A DNA stretch of 64,000 nt from Mycobacterium sp. DL440 (GTDB lineage: Bacteria; Actinomycetota; Actinomycetes; Mycobacteriales; Mycobacteriaceae), in the NCBI RefSeq assembly GCF_011745145.1, contig NZ_CP050191.1:5186147-5250146 (forward strand). Direction: 5' to 3'. The notes under the pieces are model-generated. The model ran no database searches. It saw only the letters and a list, made by a program, of their open reading frames with translations, and had not been told where the DNA came from. A program made the translations under genes and the position numbers. Shown here in pieces: positions 8,453-17,534 of this stretch. Each line of letters opens with the position of its first letter. Position 1 is the first letter of the stretch.

Positions 8453-9028
8453 ATGGCCCTCCGCGACGCTGTCCTGGCCGCCCTCCTCGACGGCGAAGCA
8501 TCGGGATATGACCTGGCGAAAGGGTTCGACGCGTCGGTCGCCAACTTCTGGATGGCCACCCCCCAGCAGCTCTACCGCGAGCTGGACCGCATGGCCGCCG
8601 ATGGGCTCATCGCTGCACGACTCGTTGAACAGGACCGGCGGCCGAACAAGCGCCTCTATTCACTTACCGCCGCAGGGCGGCAGGCGCTCCTCGAGTACAC
8701 CGAGGTGCCGCCGAAACCCGGGGCGATCCGCGAAGACCTCCTGGTACAGGTCCAAGCGGTGGATTCCGGCAACATCGAAGCCGTCCGCGACTCGCTCACC
8801 CAACGACTGCAATGGGCCACGGCCAAGCTCGCACGCTACCGGCGGACACAGGACCATCTCCTGGCCGGGCGCACCGAAGACGCGTACCTGGCCGCGGCCG
8901 AGCGCATCGGCCCCTACCTGACCCTGCTGCGGGGAATCCGGTTCGAGGAAGAGAACATCGACTGGGCGGGCCGAGCCCTGGCAGTCATCGAACGGCGACT
9001 GGCCGCGGTGGACCGACCTCCTCGGTGA
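8453..9028 (+). CDS. PadR-family transcriptional regulator
   Basis: A 191-residue PadR regulator. The N-terminal winged helix reads ALRDAVLAALLDGEASGYDL, then QQLYRELDRMAADGLI and the wing RRPNKRLYSLTAAGRQALLEY. The C-terminal alpha-helical dimerisation region of the Vir-type runs from about residue 90 to 185. It is divergent from the NTF2-like gene, which is the most likely target besides itself. The start ATG at 8453 gives the canonical PadR N-terminus. Related regulators respond to phenolic or other small ligands; nothing here shows the inducer. Confidence 0.9.
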   Translation: MALRDAVLAALLDGEASGYDLAKGFDASVANFWMATPQQLYRELDRMAADGLIAARLVEQDRRPNKRLYSLTAAGRQALLEYTEVPPKPGAIREDLLVQVQAVDSGNIEAVRDSLTQRLQWATAKLARYRRTQDHLLAGRTEDAYLAAAERIGPYLTLLRGIRFEEENIDWAGRALAVIERRLAAVDRPPR

Positions 9029-9635
9029 CGGTCTCCTGCGGCTCGGTGACCCAGGCACTGAACACCGAACACACCGCGCCACGCAGCCGGCCCATCCGAG
9101 CGGTCCGCGCACGCCAGCACCGCGAACGGGCGGTTGAACCGGATCTCGATCCGGCAGCACCAACACCGCATGGAACTGCGGCACGGATCCGGCGGCCATG
9201 CCGATCGCCGTCACCGCGGCGGCCTTGAAACCTTCTCTCGTATAAGAAGCGACGGCAGACTGCCTGGCGCTGAACTCCACCGGAAGATCCTCGGGCCGCG
9301 CGAAGCCGGTCAGCGTGTCGAACACCTCCGGTACGCCGGGTGCGCTCGTGAAGTCGTGATCGCTCGTCGCCGACCAGGCCGGCAGATGGCTGCTCCACTC
9401 GGCGCGATCAGCTGGATTCCATCCCGGAACGTCAACGCCGTGCTGACCTCTTTGCCGAAGACCCCGCCAAGTTCTTTCGTGGTGCCCAGGGGCTGTGCCC
9501 AGCCGATGTCGGTGGCGAGCGCGGAGGCGAGCACCAACCTGGTCAATTCGTCGAGCTGAAGCGGGAATTGGTTGATCAATCCGTTCGAGCCGGCCCCCGC
9601 CCAGGCATTGGCCTGCGTCTGATCAGGCACCGGGC
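9025..9635 (-). pseudogene. Serpin-type serine protease inhibitor gene, heavily decayed
   Basis: Pieces of a mycobacterial serpin-like protein can be read on the minus strand, but in shifting frames. GLINQFPLQLDELTRLVL and GGVFGKEVSTALTFRDGIQL lie in one frame (9630 to about 9405). SDHDFTSAPGVPEVFDTL and the hinge-like VASYTREGFKAAAVTAIGMA lie in a second (to about 9170). RFNRPFAVLACADRSDG returns to the first frame, and VFSAWVTEPQETVTEE is in a third. At least three frameshifts separate them, and the N-terminal half of a serpin (about 200 residues) is absent. No single reading frame covers more than a third of it, so it cannot make a functional inhibitor. Confidence 0.8.
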
Positions 9636-9800
9636 CGCATAGGCAGACACCAACTCAGGGTTACTCACGCCGGACATGGCCGAACCTTATCTGCGGAGGT
9701 CCCGCCGGGATACGCACCGATGTGGCTCGCGGTTGTCGCCAGACGTTAGTGTGTTTCGTCGGCTTCAGCGAACAAGCCGATAGAAAAGTTGAGCAAATCC

Positions 9801-10832
9801 ATGACCGCAGCACCAGACGCAACGGCGCTCGAAGCCCGAGTCGGCCACTACTACGAGGCGGACGGCCTCTACTTGGTCGGCCGCGAGAAGGTCCGCGAGT
9901 ACGCCCGTGCCGTGCAGGACTACCACCCCGCACACTGGGACGTCGACGCCGCCGCGAAGCTGGGGTACTCCGGACTGGTCGCGCCGCTGACCTTCACGTC
10001 AACCCCGGCCATGGCCTGCAATCGGCGCATGTTCGAATCGGTGGTCGTCGGGTACGACACCTACCTGCAGACCGAGGAAGTCTTCGAGCAGCACCGGCCG
10101 ATCGTCGCCGGCGACGAGCTGAAGATCGACATCGAACTGACGGCGGTCCGAAGGATCGCCGGCCGCGACTTGATCACCGTCACCAACACCTTCACCGACA
10201 CGGCCGGCGAGCGGGTCCACACACTGCACACCACCGTCGTCGGCGTCACCGCCGACGACATCAATCCGGCGACGATGACCGCCGTCCAGAACGCGATGAT
10301 GCACGACGTCGACTTGTCCGGAGTCGGCGCATCCGACGCCGACTACCAGAAGACCGTGCGCCCCGAAGCCGCAGCGCCGATCTCCGAGGCAGGCGTCACC
10401 CGCACGCCCGGGACACTCTCCTTCGACGACCTGAAGGTCGGCGACGAACTCGGGGTGCACCACACCCGACTGTCCCGCGGCGACCTGGTGAACTACGCCG
10501 GCGTCGCCGGCGATGCCAACCCCATTCACTGGGACGAGGACATCGCCAAGCTCGCCGGACTGCCCGATGTGATCGCCCACGGCATGCTCACCATGGGGCT
10601 GGGTGCCGGGTTCGTCTCCGCATGGTCGGGCGACCCCGGCGCCGTTACCCGCTATGCGGTGCGGTTGTCCCAGCCGGCGATCGTGTCGGCCAAGGAGGGC
10701 TGCGACATCGAGTTCAGCGGAAAGATCAAGTCGCTGGACTCCGAGACCCGCACCGGCGTCATCCTGGTCGCGGCGAAGTCCGATGGCAAAAAGATCTTCG
10801 GCCTGGCGACGATGAACATCTGCTTCCGCTGA
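9801..10832 (+). CDS. Double-hotdog MaoC-type (3R)-hydroxyacyl-thioester dehydratase
   Basis: A 343-residue protein joining two MaoC-like hotdog domains. The N-terminal half (about residues 1-150) is HadA-like with VREYARAVQDYHPAHWD and LVAPLTFTSTPAM. The C-terminal half is HadB-like and holds the hydratase 2 motif: GDLVNYAGVAGDANPIHWD supplies the Asp and His of the catalytic pair, followed by DVIAHGMLTMGLGAG. It would dehydrate (3R)-hydroxyacyl thioesters in FAS-II-like or beta-oxidation chemistry. The fusion replaces separate subunits such as HadA/HadB. I chose ATG 9801 rather than TTG 9789. It stands alone, convergent with the peroxidase gene 10 bases away. Confidence 0.88.
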   Translation: MTAAPDATALEARVGHYYEADGLYLVGREKVREYARAVQDYHPAHWDVDAAAKLGYSGLVAPLTFTSTPAMACNRRMFESVVVGYDTYLQTEEVFEQHRPIVAGDELKIDIELTAVRRIAGRDLITVTNTFTDTAGERVHTLHTTVVGVTADDINPATMTAVQNAMMHDVDLSGVGASDADYQKTVRPEAAAPISEAGVTRTPGTLSFDDLKVGDELGVHHTRLSRGDLVNYAGVAGDANPIHWDEDIAKLAGLPDVIAHGMLTMGLGAGFVSAWSGDPGAVTRYAVRLSQPAIVSAKEGCDIEFSGKIKSLDSETRTGVILVAAKSDGKKIFGLATMNICFR

Positions 10833-10842
10833 CAGCCCGACG

Positions 10843-12822
10843 CTACGCCGGTCCGGACACGCACCGGCGCCACGTGATCGGGCCGACAATGCCGTCGTTG
10901 TCGACGCCCTGACCGACCTGGAACTCCCGCACGGCCTGCTCGGTGAGGAGGCCGAAGTCTCCGTCGACAGCGATCGGCGCAGCCTGACGCAGGTTCATCC
11001 GGACCTGCGCGCCTTTGACGGCCTCCCCCGTGCTGCCGCGACGGACCGTGATGAACAACCGCGTCCAGGTCACCGGTCCCACGATGCCGTCGACGACGAT
11101 GCCCTGGTTGCCCTGGAACCGGCGCACCGCCTGTTCGGTGATCGGACCGAAGATGCCGTCGGCCAGCAGGTCGAACCGCCTCGCGCGCAACAGATGCTGC
11201 AGGATCTTGACGAAGGGCCCGTCCTCACCGCGGTTCAGTTCGATGATCTCGGGCTGCTGACCGGGCTCGTCCCCGAGTGGGTTGAGTAGGTCGGCGCGGC
11301 CCTCGAAAGCGAACAGCAATAGATCGACCATCCGGAAGGTCAACGGGTCAGGACCCAGCGTGGGACGCCAATGAGGGTCTCGCACAATGGAATACGTACT
11401 ACCCTCCATGGCCCGATGGAACGTCTCGGCCACGATGCGGCCCCCGACGCCGGTGAGCCGGCCGCCGTTGAGCTCGGCCTCTCGCAGAATGTAGGTCCAC
11501 AACGGTGTGTTGTCGACGAACTCGGTGCGCAAACCGGGAGCCAGCCCGGTGAAGTCGACTCCCCCACCGTCGCCCTCCACAATCTGCTTCTCGCTCAACG
11601 CGGTGACGCCGACGAATTTCGCCATCTGCTGGCCACTGGCGAGCTTCACCATGTTGCCGCGCAAGAGATTACGGAAGGCGAGATTGGCGTGCAGCGGCGG
11701 GAATTGAGCATTCGCGTCTCCGAACGAGCCTGCCGGCAGGTGGGCCAGCGGATCGGTGAGGCGGGTGTCGATATTGCGTGCCTTGTTGAACCTGGCCGCT
11801 GGGACAACGAGGTCGGGGCGCCCGGCCTCGGCGAAGTCATACAGCCGGCGGAAGTCGGCGATTCAGTTGGACGGCAACGGGAACTGGCCGGTCACCGAAC
11901 CACTGGTACCCGAGAAATTGAACAGGAACCCCAGGGTTCCGCCGCCGTTGTCGAAGATCTTGTTCCAGTTGTACGCGTCTCGAACCATGCTGTGCCCGAG
12001 CCGGAATGCCGCAACGGAGAATTCGATGGGCATGGTCGGTGCGTCCCCTGGTACCACCGACGTCTCGAACAGGGTACGACCGTTGGTGAATACGTCCTCA
12101 ACGATTCCGGGATCGACGATCCGCGGCAGGTAGTCGGTGCGCAGCATCCACTGGTAATGCTTGACCACCCGCTCCTGAGCTGCCTCGAACATCGCCGCGA
12201 CGGGCCCGGGGGCAATCGTGCCCACCACCCGGTTGTGGAACCTGATGAAGGCGAGATGCGTCTGGGCCACGACCAGGTTCTCGTCGTTTCGGGGGTCGGG
12301 AATCAGCGCGGTGTTCTGCTGCGGGTCCCGTGGCAGATCGTGCCCGTCGAAGGCGGGCAGGTCGCCGATGGCCGCGGTGGTTCCCATCTTCAGATGCAGT
12401 CCATCGGTGTAGAACTGCGGATCGACAGCGGGTCCATGGCCATACAGCGAGTCGAGGTCGAGTGCCGGAGAACGGCCCTGGACGAGCTCATCCACGGTTA
12501 CGTCCGATCCGAGGTCACCCACGGTCTTGTCCCTGGTCAGGTCGTGGTCGACGAACTGACCCAGGTACGTGAACCCGGCTGGGATCTCCCCATCGGTATC
12601 CGGCACCGCCGCGGTGATGGCCGTGGACAGCTCCGTCACGAGTTCCAGGCTCGCCGGCACGCCCGATGGACCGATGCGCGAGAACCGGAACTGTCTGAGT
12701 TCGTCCACATCCGAAAGATGCGGCACCGGATCCGCTCCTGCGATCGACGCCGTCTCAGCGGCGGTGTCGGCCGTCAGGATGCCCTCCCCTACGACGAAAA
12801 AACTTTCTCTTCCGTGTCGCAT
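10843..12822 (-). pseudogene. Heme peroxidase with two peptidoglycan-binding repeats, interrupted by one TGA
   Basis: One continuous frame from ATG 12822 (GGGGGAG upstream) to 10843 encodes an animal-type heme peroxidase domain followed by two PG_binding_1 repeats, 659 codons in all. It has a single in-frame TGA at 11863-11865. Peroxidase motifs: the distal side FTYLGQFVDHDLTRD, RNDENLVVAQTHLAFIRFHN, and the proximal His in FRLGHSMVRDAYNWN. After the TGA the frame continues without break (IADFRRLYDFAEAGRPDLV). The sequence around the stop, LPSN-stop-IADFRRLY, fits a family position normally held by Trp, so a TGG to TGA change explains it. The C-terminal repeats carry DGIFGPITEQAVRRFQ and DGDFGLLTEQAVREFQ. 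No signal peptide is evident. Confidence 0.78.
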
Positions 12823-12915
12823 GACCACTCCCCCATCACATGCCGTGTCTGTGAAGGCAAGTCAATCGGCGTTGCGTCGGAGTGTCGTGAGTACCGCACT
12901 ACCTGTGTTCGAGAT

Positions 12916-13563
12916 TCAGCCCAGCCGCGACTGCAGGACGGGCAGTCCGGGACCCGACAGACGCTCGAAAGCGACGGTGCGGCCGCACACCGCCAGCATC
13001 ACCGCGACGCCCGGACCGGCGACGGCCCGGCCCTCACCCCACTTCCGCCCGGTGTCTTCGTCGTGCAGTTCGATGCCGCGGAGGCGTCGCTGCGGGAAGA
13101 ACCCGAATTGTGTTCGACTGGTGAGGAAATCGAGAACCCGCGCGACGTGCTGCGGATCGGGCTGATGCGGAAGTCCCAGGGGTATGCGCATGTCGGCGCC
13201 GTGCACCAACACATCCGTCAGGCCCGACAACGGACCGGTGATGGGCGGGCTGAGTCGATAATCGGCGCGACTAAGGAGCGTCCCGGCGATCTCGGCGGCT
13301 GAAGCCTGTGCCCGGCGGCGGGCCAGCGCGTCGATGCCGCGGTCGATGTTGCCATGGCGAACACCGCTGGCCAGAAACCCCCAGAACCCGTCGGTGAAAT
13401 CGCTGATCAGGTGTGCCGCAACGGTCTTGACATCCCAGCCGGCGCACAAGCTCGGTGTGGCCAACTGGTCCGCATCGAGTCCCTCGACCAGCGCGGCGAT
13501 CGACCGGCGCTCGTCGGCCACCACCGCGAACACCCGCTCGCGTTCCTCCCGGCTCAACTGCAT
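12916..13563 (-). CDS. DinB/maleylpyruvate isomerase-type (mycothiol-dependent) protein
   Basis: A 215-residue protein of the DinB-like four-helix family, maleylpyruvate isomerase N-terminal type. The opening is ERVFAVVADERRSIAALVEGL, then LCAGWDVKTVAAHLISDFT with the first metal His, and LTDVLVHGADMRIPLGLPH with further His/Asp ligands. Many actinobacterial members are mycothiol S-transferases or isomerases acting on xenobiotics; the real substrate cannot be read from sequence. The gene lies 12 bases after the SCO6745-family gene on the same strand, suggesting an operon. Confidence 0.87.
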   Translation of the reverse strand: MQLSREERERVFAVVADERRSIAALVEGLDADQLATPSLCAGWDVKTVAAHLISDFTDGFWGFLASGVRHGNIDRGIDALARRRAQASAAEIAGTLLSRADYRLSPPITGPLSGLTDVLVHGADMRIPLGLPHQPDPQHVARVLDFLTSRTQFGFFPQRRLRGIELHDEDTGRKWGEGRAVAGPGVAVMLAVCGRTVAFERLSGPGLPVLQSRLG

Positions 13564-13575
13564 CGATCGGCCTGT

Positions 13576-14334
13576 TCAGCCCGGGCTGCCGGCCTTCAAC
13601 GACGCCAGCGCTTCGGTGCTCAGCCGGGCAAGTTCGTCGGCCTCGGCCGGATCGAGAGCGGCTTCGAAGATCTCGACCATCCGCCGGTTGGTCACCTGCT
13701 CGATCTCGGCGTACTGGTCCTTCTTGTCTTCACCGTCGGCGTATGGTTCGGGCCAACCGAACATCGCGGTGTACTGGGGTCCCTTGTTGAGCATGTGCGC
13801 CTCCACCGGCGCGATGCCCGAGATCGTGAGGGCGTTGAAGTGCACGCCCGCGCGCAGTTCGCGGAGCACGAACATCACCTGCAGCGCCCGCGCCGGGGCA
13901 TCGTCGGCCAACGGCATCGCGCGCCACCCGGCGAACAGCGGCAGCCCCGCGATGGGAGTCGCCGCGATGATCTTCTCGCCCAACTCGGCGATACGGTCCA
14001 GCCCCTGGGCGCCGGCCAGGTACTTGCGTCCGAACTCCGCGGCCTGCTCCCAATACTGTTGTGCTGCACCGATAGCGCCGCGCACCGCGACACCCTCGTC
14101 CCACATCGCGGCGAGGCCAGTCGGCTCGAACACCGCGAAAACAGCGCTGACGGTGGCGCCGGTGGCGTCACCCAGAACGCCGCCACGTCCGGCGACGTAC
14201 CCCGCCAAGGGGTTCTGATAGCCGGCCGCGCTGCTGGCAGCGAAGTTCTCCGGATGCAGCATGAAGATCGCGACCGCCTGCTCCATCGCCGTACCGGTGG
14301 CAGCGGCAGCGTTCAACATGTCGATGTTGGTCAT
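13576..14334 (-). CDS. SCO6745-family protein
   Basis: A 252-residue protein of the SCO6745 family. Its features are the N-terminal helix pair leading to AGYVAGRGGVLGDATGATV, the repeated FEPTGLAAMWDEGV, GLPLFAGWRAMPLADDAPAR in the middle and VMFVLRELRAGVHFNAL with FGWPEPYADGEDK near the end. The family has a DinB/helical-bundle-like composition and no defined activity. ATG 14334 is preceded by AGGAGG at 8 bases; a GTG at 14337 is an alternative. It is probably co-transcribed with the DinB-type gene downstream; in actinobacteria the two families often co-occur. Confidence 0.8.
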   Translation of the reverse strand: MTNIDMLNAAAATGTAMEQAVAIFMLHPENFAASSAAGYQNPLAGYVAGRGGVLGDATGATVSAVFAVFEPTGLAAMWDEGVAVRGAIGAAQQYWEQAAEFGRKYLAGAQGLDRIAELGEKIIAATPIAGLPLFAGWRAMPLADDAPARALQVMFVLRELRAGVHFNALTISGIAPVEAHMLNKGPQYTAMFGWPEPYADGEDKKDQYAEIEQVTNRRMVEIFEAALDPAEADELARLSTEALASLKAGSPG

Positions 14335-14356
14335 CACAGTGATTCCTCCTGGTGCA

Positions 14357-15136
14357 TTATCGGGCGAGATCCCATTGGCCGTAATCGGCTGCGAGAACGT
14401 CGTTCACGTCAACATGAATACCGTCGATCACGAAACCCGGGTCGGACGCGGTGACGACTTCCCGCTGGAACAGCACGGCAGCCGGCTCACGCTCACCCCG
14501 CGACCACGCCTTCGTCTGCCAGGCCCACCGGTGCCCCGGGCTACTCGAAGAGCCGACCACACCGTCAGCGATCGCCCAGCCACATTGTCGGCGGCCACCG
14601 TAGATTCCGGTGCGAGCCACCCCCAGGACCGAGTTGATTCCCCGAAACCATTGGACTGCCGGTCTTTTCCACGTCGCGGCGTCGATGTCCTCATCGACGC
14701 TGAAGAAGATCGGCGCGGACGCCGGACCGCCGGCCGCGGTATGCAGCCCCAACGCGGTCTGGGCGTCAGCCACGCCGCCGTCGTAGCCGCGGGTGAAGTC
14801 CGACGGCGTCGGCCACCCGGGCTTGCCGAACTGATAGCAGCTGACGATCTGCAGGCCTGTAGCCCGGAGCCGGTCCGCATAGTCACGGGTGACGGGCTTG
14901 AAATCGAACGTGGCGCCGGGCCGTAGTTCGGATACGTACACCAGCGCGCCGCCGAACCCGGCGGACTTGATCTGTTCGGGCTGCACGAGCCGGTCGGCGA
15001 AATCGACCAGTTGCAGACCGTCGGCGGCGGCCGTCGGGGTGCCGGCCGATGCGGCCAACGCACCCGGGACGGCCAGCGCGGGGGCGAGCACAGCGGCATA
15101 TCTGAGGACTTCACGCCGCGAAGCGGATGGCGTCAC
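14357..15136 (-). CDS. Tat-exported DUF1906 glycosidase-like protein (Rv2525c-like)
   Basis: A 259-residue exported protein. The N-terminus SASRREVLRYAAVLAPALAV is a twin-arginine signal (RR followed by a hydrophobic stretch and Ala-rich cleavage site). The mature part is a DUF1906 domain with a TIM-barrel-like pattern: GLQLVDFADRLVQPEQI, FGGALVYVSELRPG, IVSCYQFGKPGWP, APIFFSVDEDIDAATW and the Trp-rich RWAWQTKAWSRG. This resembles the M. tuberculosis Tat substrate Rv2525c, a cell-envelope protein of glycoside-hydrolase fold. It diverges from the acyl-CoA synthetase fusion gene. Confidence 0.88.
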   Translation of the reverse strand: MTPSASRREVLRYAAVLAPALAVPGALAASAGTPTAAADGLQLVDFADRLVQPEQIKSAGFGGALVYVSELRPGATFDFKPVTRDYADRLRATGLQIVSCYQFGKPGWPTPSDFTRGYDGGVADAQTALGLHTAAGGPASAPIFFSVDEDIDAATWKRPAVQWFRGINSVLGVARTGIYGGRRQCGWAIADGVVGSSSSPGHRWAWQTKAWSRGEREPAAVLFQREVVTASDPGFVIDGIHVDVNDVLAADYGQWDLAR

Positions 15137-15213
15137 GACAGGAAGCGTATCCCGTGATGCATTGGGTGGAGAGTCCCGGCGTTGGGGCCAGAACTGCTCC
15201 GCATCCGGGGCAG

Positions 15214-17331
15214 ATGAACCACAATGTGTTCACTCAGCAGACAGACGTAAGGAACAGCAGAGGACCTGACAGGACCACCGTGCGACGTGACGTGATCGAT
15301 TTCGAGGTGCTGCTGGATCACTCATGTCCGGACATCTGGGAGCTCCTGCAGTCACCCGACCGGTATCCGCGGTTCTTTCGGGGACTCGGGTCGTGCGAGC
15401 AGATCTCCGACCACGCCCAGCAGTTCGAGGTCCGTTTTTGCACCCCCCGCGGTGCGGTCGTCGTCCACGAGATGCATCTGGCGGTTCGCCGATCGGGCAG
15501 GGAGATGCTGCTCCAAGCCACCCAGACTCCTGACAGTTCCGTGTCGATTCGGCTGAGCCCCGCGGCGAGCGGCACGCGGGTCGCAGTGACAGCCTTCTCT
15601 ATCGGCCTGCTCCACCCTGACCTGGCGAAGATCGACGACAGTGCCGTCGAGAACTGGGTCCGAGACGGCCTACAGCGAATTGCCGACTATTTGGCCGGCA
15701 AGCAATCATCGCTACTGGTGAACATGGGCGATATGCGTTCACTGCAGCTCAGCGTCGTCAAGACCATGGTCGTCAGTGGTGTGGTGCGGGCATCCCGACC
15801 GGATCGCGGACTACGACAGCTCAACTCGCTGTCCAAGTGGGGATTCACCCTGGCCGGCGGCCTCACCTCCGCCGCTGCGCGATCACCCCGCAACATTGCG
15901 TTGATCGACAGCCTCGGGCAGTCGACCTATGCGGAAGTGGCTGAGCGCACCACCAGCATTGCCTCAGGTCTCGCCACAGTTGGCTTCACCGCAAACAGCA
16001 AGCTCGCGACCCTCGCACGCAATCATTCGGCGATGGTGGAGTGCATGGTGGCGGCCAGCAAGCTGGGTGCCGACCTGGTGTTACTGAACACCGGCCTGGC
16101 CGCGCACCCGATCGAAGAGATCATCCGCCGCCATGCTGTCGACGCCATATTCGTCGACGAGGAGTTCGAGCCGCAGGTGCGCTATCTCCCCGCCGAGATT
16201 CCACGCATTGCGACGCGCCCCACTTCGGCGGTACTGCAGCGGCGTTCGATCGATGACTTGGTCCCGGCTGGTACCAACAACGGGCCGCTGACACCTCCGA
16301 AGCAGCCAGGGAAGCTTGTCGTTCTCACCTCAGGCACGACCGGCACACCGAAGGGCGCGCGCCGACCCACGCCCCAAGGCTTCGGCACCATCGCCGCGAT
16401 GTTGTCACGGATGCCGCTGCGTCGCGACGAAGTGATGCTGGTGTCCGCGCCACTGTTTCATGCCTGGGGCCTGGCCGCGCTGCAGTTGAGTGCTGCGCTG
16501 CGCGCGACGGTAGTGCTGATGGAACGGTTCGACGCTGAAGAGTGCCTGAAAACCATTGCACAACAACGCTGCACCGTCCTGATCGTCGTTCCGGTCATGT
16601 TGCAGCGGATCCTTGAGCTGCCGGCCGCAGTGATCAATCGGTACGACACATCGTCGCTGAGGGTGGTCGCCAGCAGTGGGTCACCGATCCCCGGAGCCTC
16701 CGTCACCAAGTTCATGGACACCTTCGGCGACATCCTGTACAACTTCTACGGCTCGACCGAAGTGTCATGGGCAACCATCGCCGACCCGACCGACCTGCGC
16801 GCTGCCCCGACAACCGCCGGCCGACCACCGCTGGGTACCCGCGTCGCCATACTCGATCAGGCGGGTGACCCCGTGCCCGTCGGCGCTGTCGGTCGCATCT
16901 TCGTCGGCAACGACATGCTGTTCGACGGCTACACCAACGCAGCGTCACCCGCCATCAAAGACCAGCTCATGGACACCGGCGATGTCGGATACCTCGACGC
17001 CAGCGGGCGGCTCTTCGTCGCCGGGCGCGACGACGAGATGATCATCTCCGGCGGCGAGAACGTGTTTCCGCGGCCCGTCGAAGAAGCACTCGCGCTGTTG
17101 CCACAGGTCTCCGAAGTAGCGGTGATCGGCGTTCCCGATCCGGTATTCGGCCAACGCCTTGCCGCGTTCGTCGTCGTCGCCGAAGGGGCCTCGCTGGACC
17201 AAGAGATGGTCAAGAGCTATATCCGAAACCGACTGAGCCGCTTCTCAATTCCGCGTGACGTGACATTTCTCGGCAAGTTACCGCGCACGACTACAGGCAA
17301 GATAATCAAACGGAGTTTGCTCGACGGATAA
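15214..17331 (+). CDS. SRPBCC domain fused to an acyl-CoA/acyl-AMP synthetase (FadD-like)
   Basis: A two-part protein of about 705 residues. Residues about 25-170 form a polyketide-cyclase-like SRPBCC domain (VIDFEVLLDHSCPDIWELL, DRYPRFFRGLGSCEQI). From about 240 onward it is an ANL adenylating enzyme. The P-loop LTSGTTGTPKGARR is near residue 370, YGSTEVSW near 511, MDTGDVGYLD near 587, GRDDEMIISGGENVFPRPVE, and the catalytic Lys in TTGKIIKRSLLDG near 695. All core motifs are intact, so it should activate an acyl chain as AMP ester and CoA thioester. FadD12-type proteins are close in feel but lack the leading domain. An in-frame GTG at 15280 with AGGA 5 bases upstream is an equally possible start and would still keep the SRPBCC domain. 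Confidence 0.85.
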   Translation: MNHNVFTQQTDVRNSRGPDRTTVRRDVIDFEVLLDHSCPDIWELLQSPDRYPRFFRGLGSCEQISDHAQQFEVRFCTPRGAVVVHEMHLAVRRSGREMLLQATQTPDSSVSIRLSPAASGTRVAVTAFSIGLLHPDLAKIDDSAVENWVRDGLQRIADYLAGKQSSLLVNMGDMRSLQLSVVKTMVVSGVVRASRPDRGLRQLNSLSKWGFTLAGGLTSAAARSPRNIALIDSLGQSTYAEVAERTTSIASGLATVGFTANSKLATLARNHSAMVECMVAASKLGADLVLLNTGLAAHPIEEIIRRHAVDAIFVDEEFEPQVRYLPAEIPRIATRPTSAVLQRRSIDDLVPAGTNNGPLTPPKQPGKLVVLTSGTTGTPKGARRPTPQGFGTIAAMLSRMPLRRDEVMLVSAPLFHAWGLAALQLSAALRATVVLMERFDAEECLKTIAQQRCTVLIVVPVMLQRILELPAAVINRYDTSSLRVVASSGSPIPGASVTKFMDTFGDILYNFYGSTEVSWATIADPTDLRAAPTTAGRPPLGTRVAILDQAGDPVPVGAVGRIFVGNDMLFDGYTNAASPAIKDQLMDTGDVGYLDASGRLFVAGRDDEMIISGGENVFPRPVEEALALLPQVSEVAVIGVPDPVFGQRLAAFVVVAEGASLDQEMVKSYIRNRLSRFSIPRDVTFLGKLPRTTTGKIIKRSLLDG

Positions 17332-17534
17332 TGCCCGCAGATGTTGGGTGGGCACCGCCATCCAGCAACAGCGCATCACGGATCCCACCGATCACCGCGA
17401 CTACTTGGCGGCGAGCATGACGATGGTGTCCCTCGTATCCGCTTCGCCGACGTCTGGGTGGCCGATTAAGCTGGGACGACCGGCGGGCGCAGAGTCCATC
17501 CCAGCTGCCCCGGCTATGGATCATTGGAGGACCT

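Noticed and set aside
11863..11865. Selenocysteine at the in-frame TGA of the peroxidase
   Set aside because: The position fits a conserved Trp, no catalytic role is expected there, and I see no reason for a recoding element; nonsense mutation or error is simpler.
11371..13302. 643-codon plus-strand open frame covering the peroxidase gene
   Set aside because: Antisense shadow of a GC-rich gene; composition is Arg/Gly/Val-rich with no domain, while the minus strand shows clear peroxidase and PG-binding motifs.
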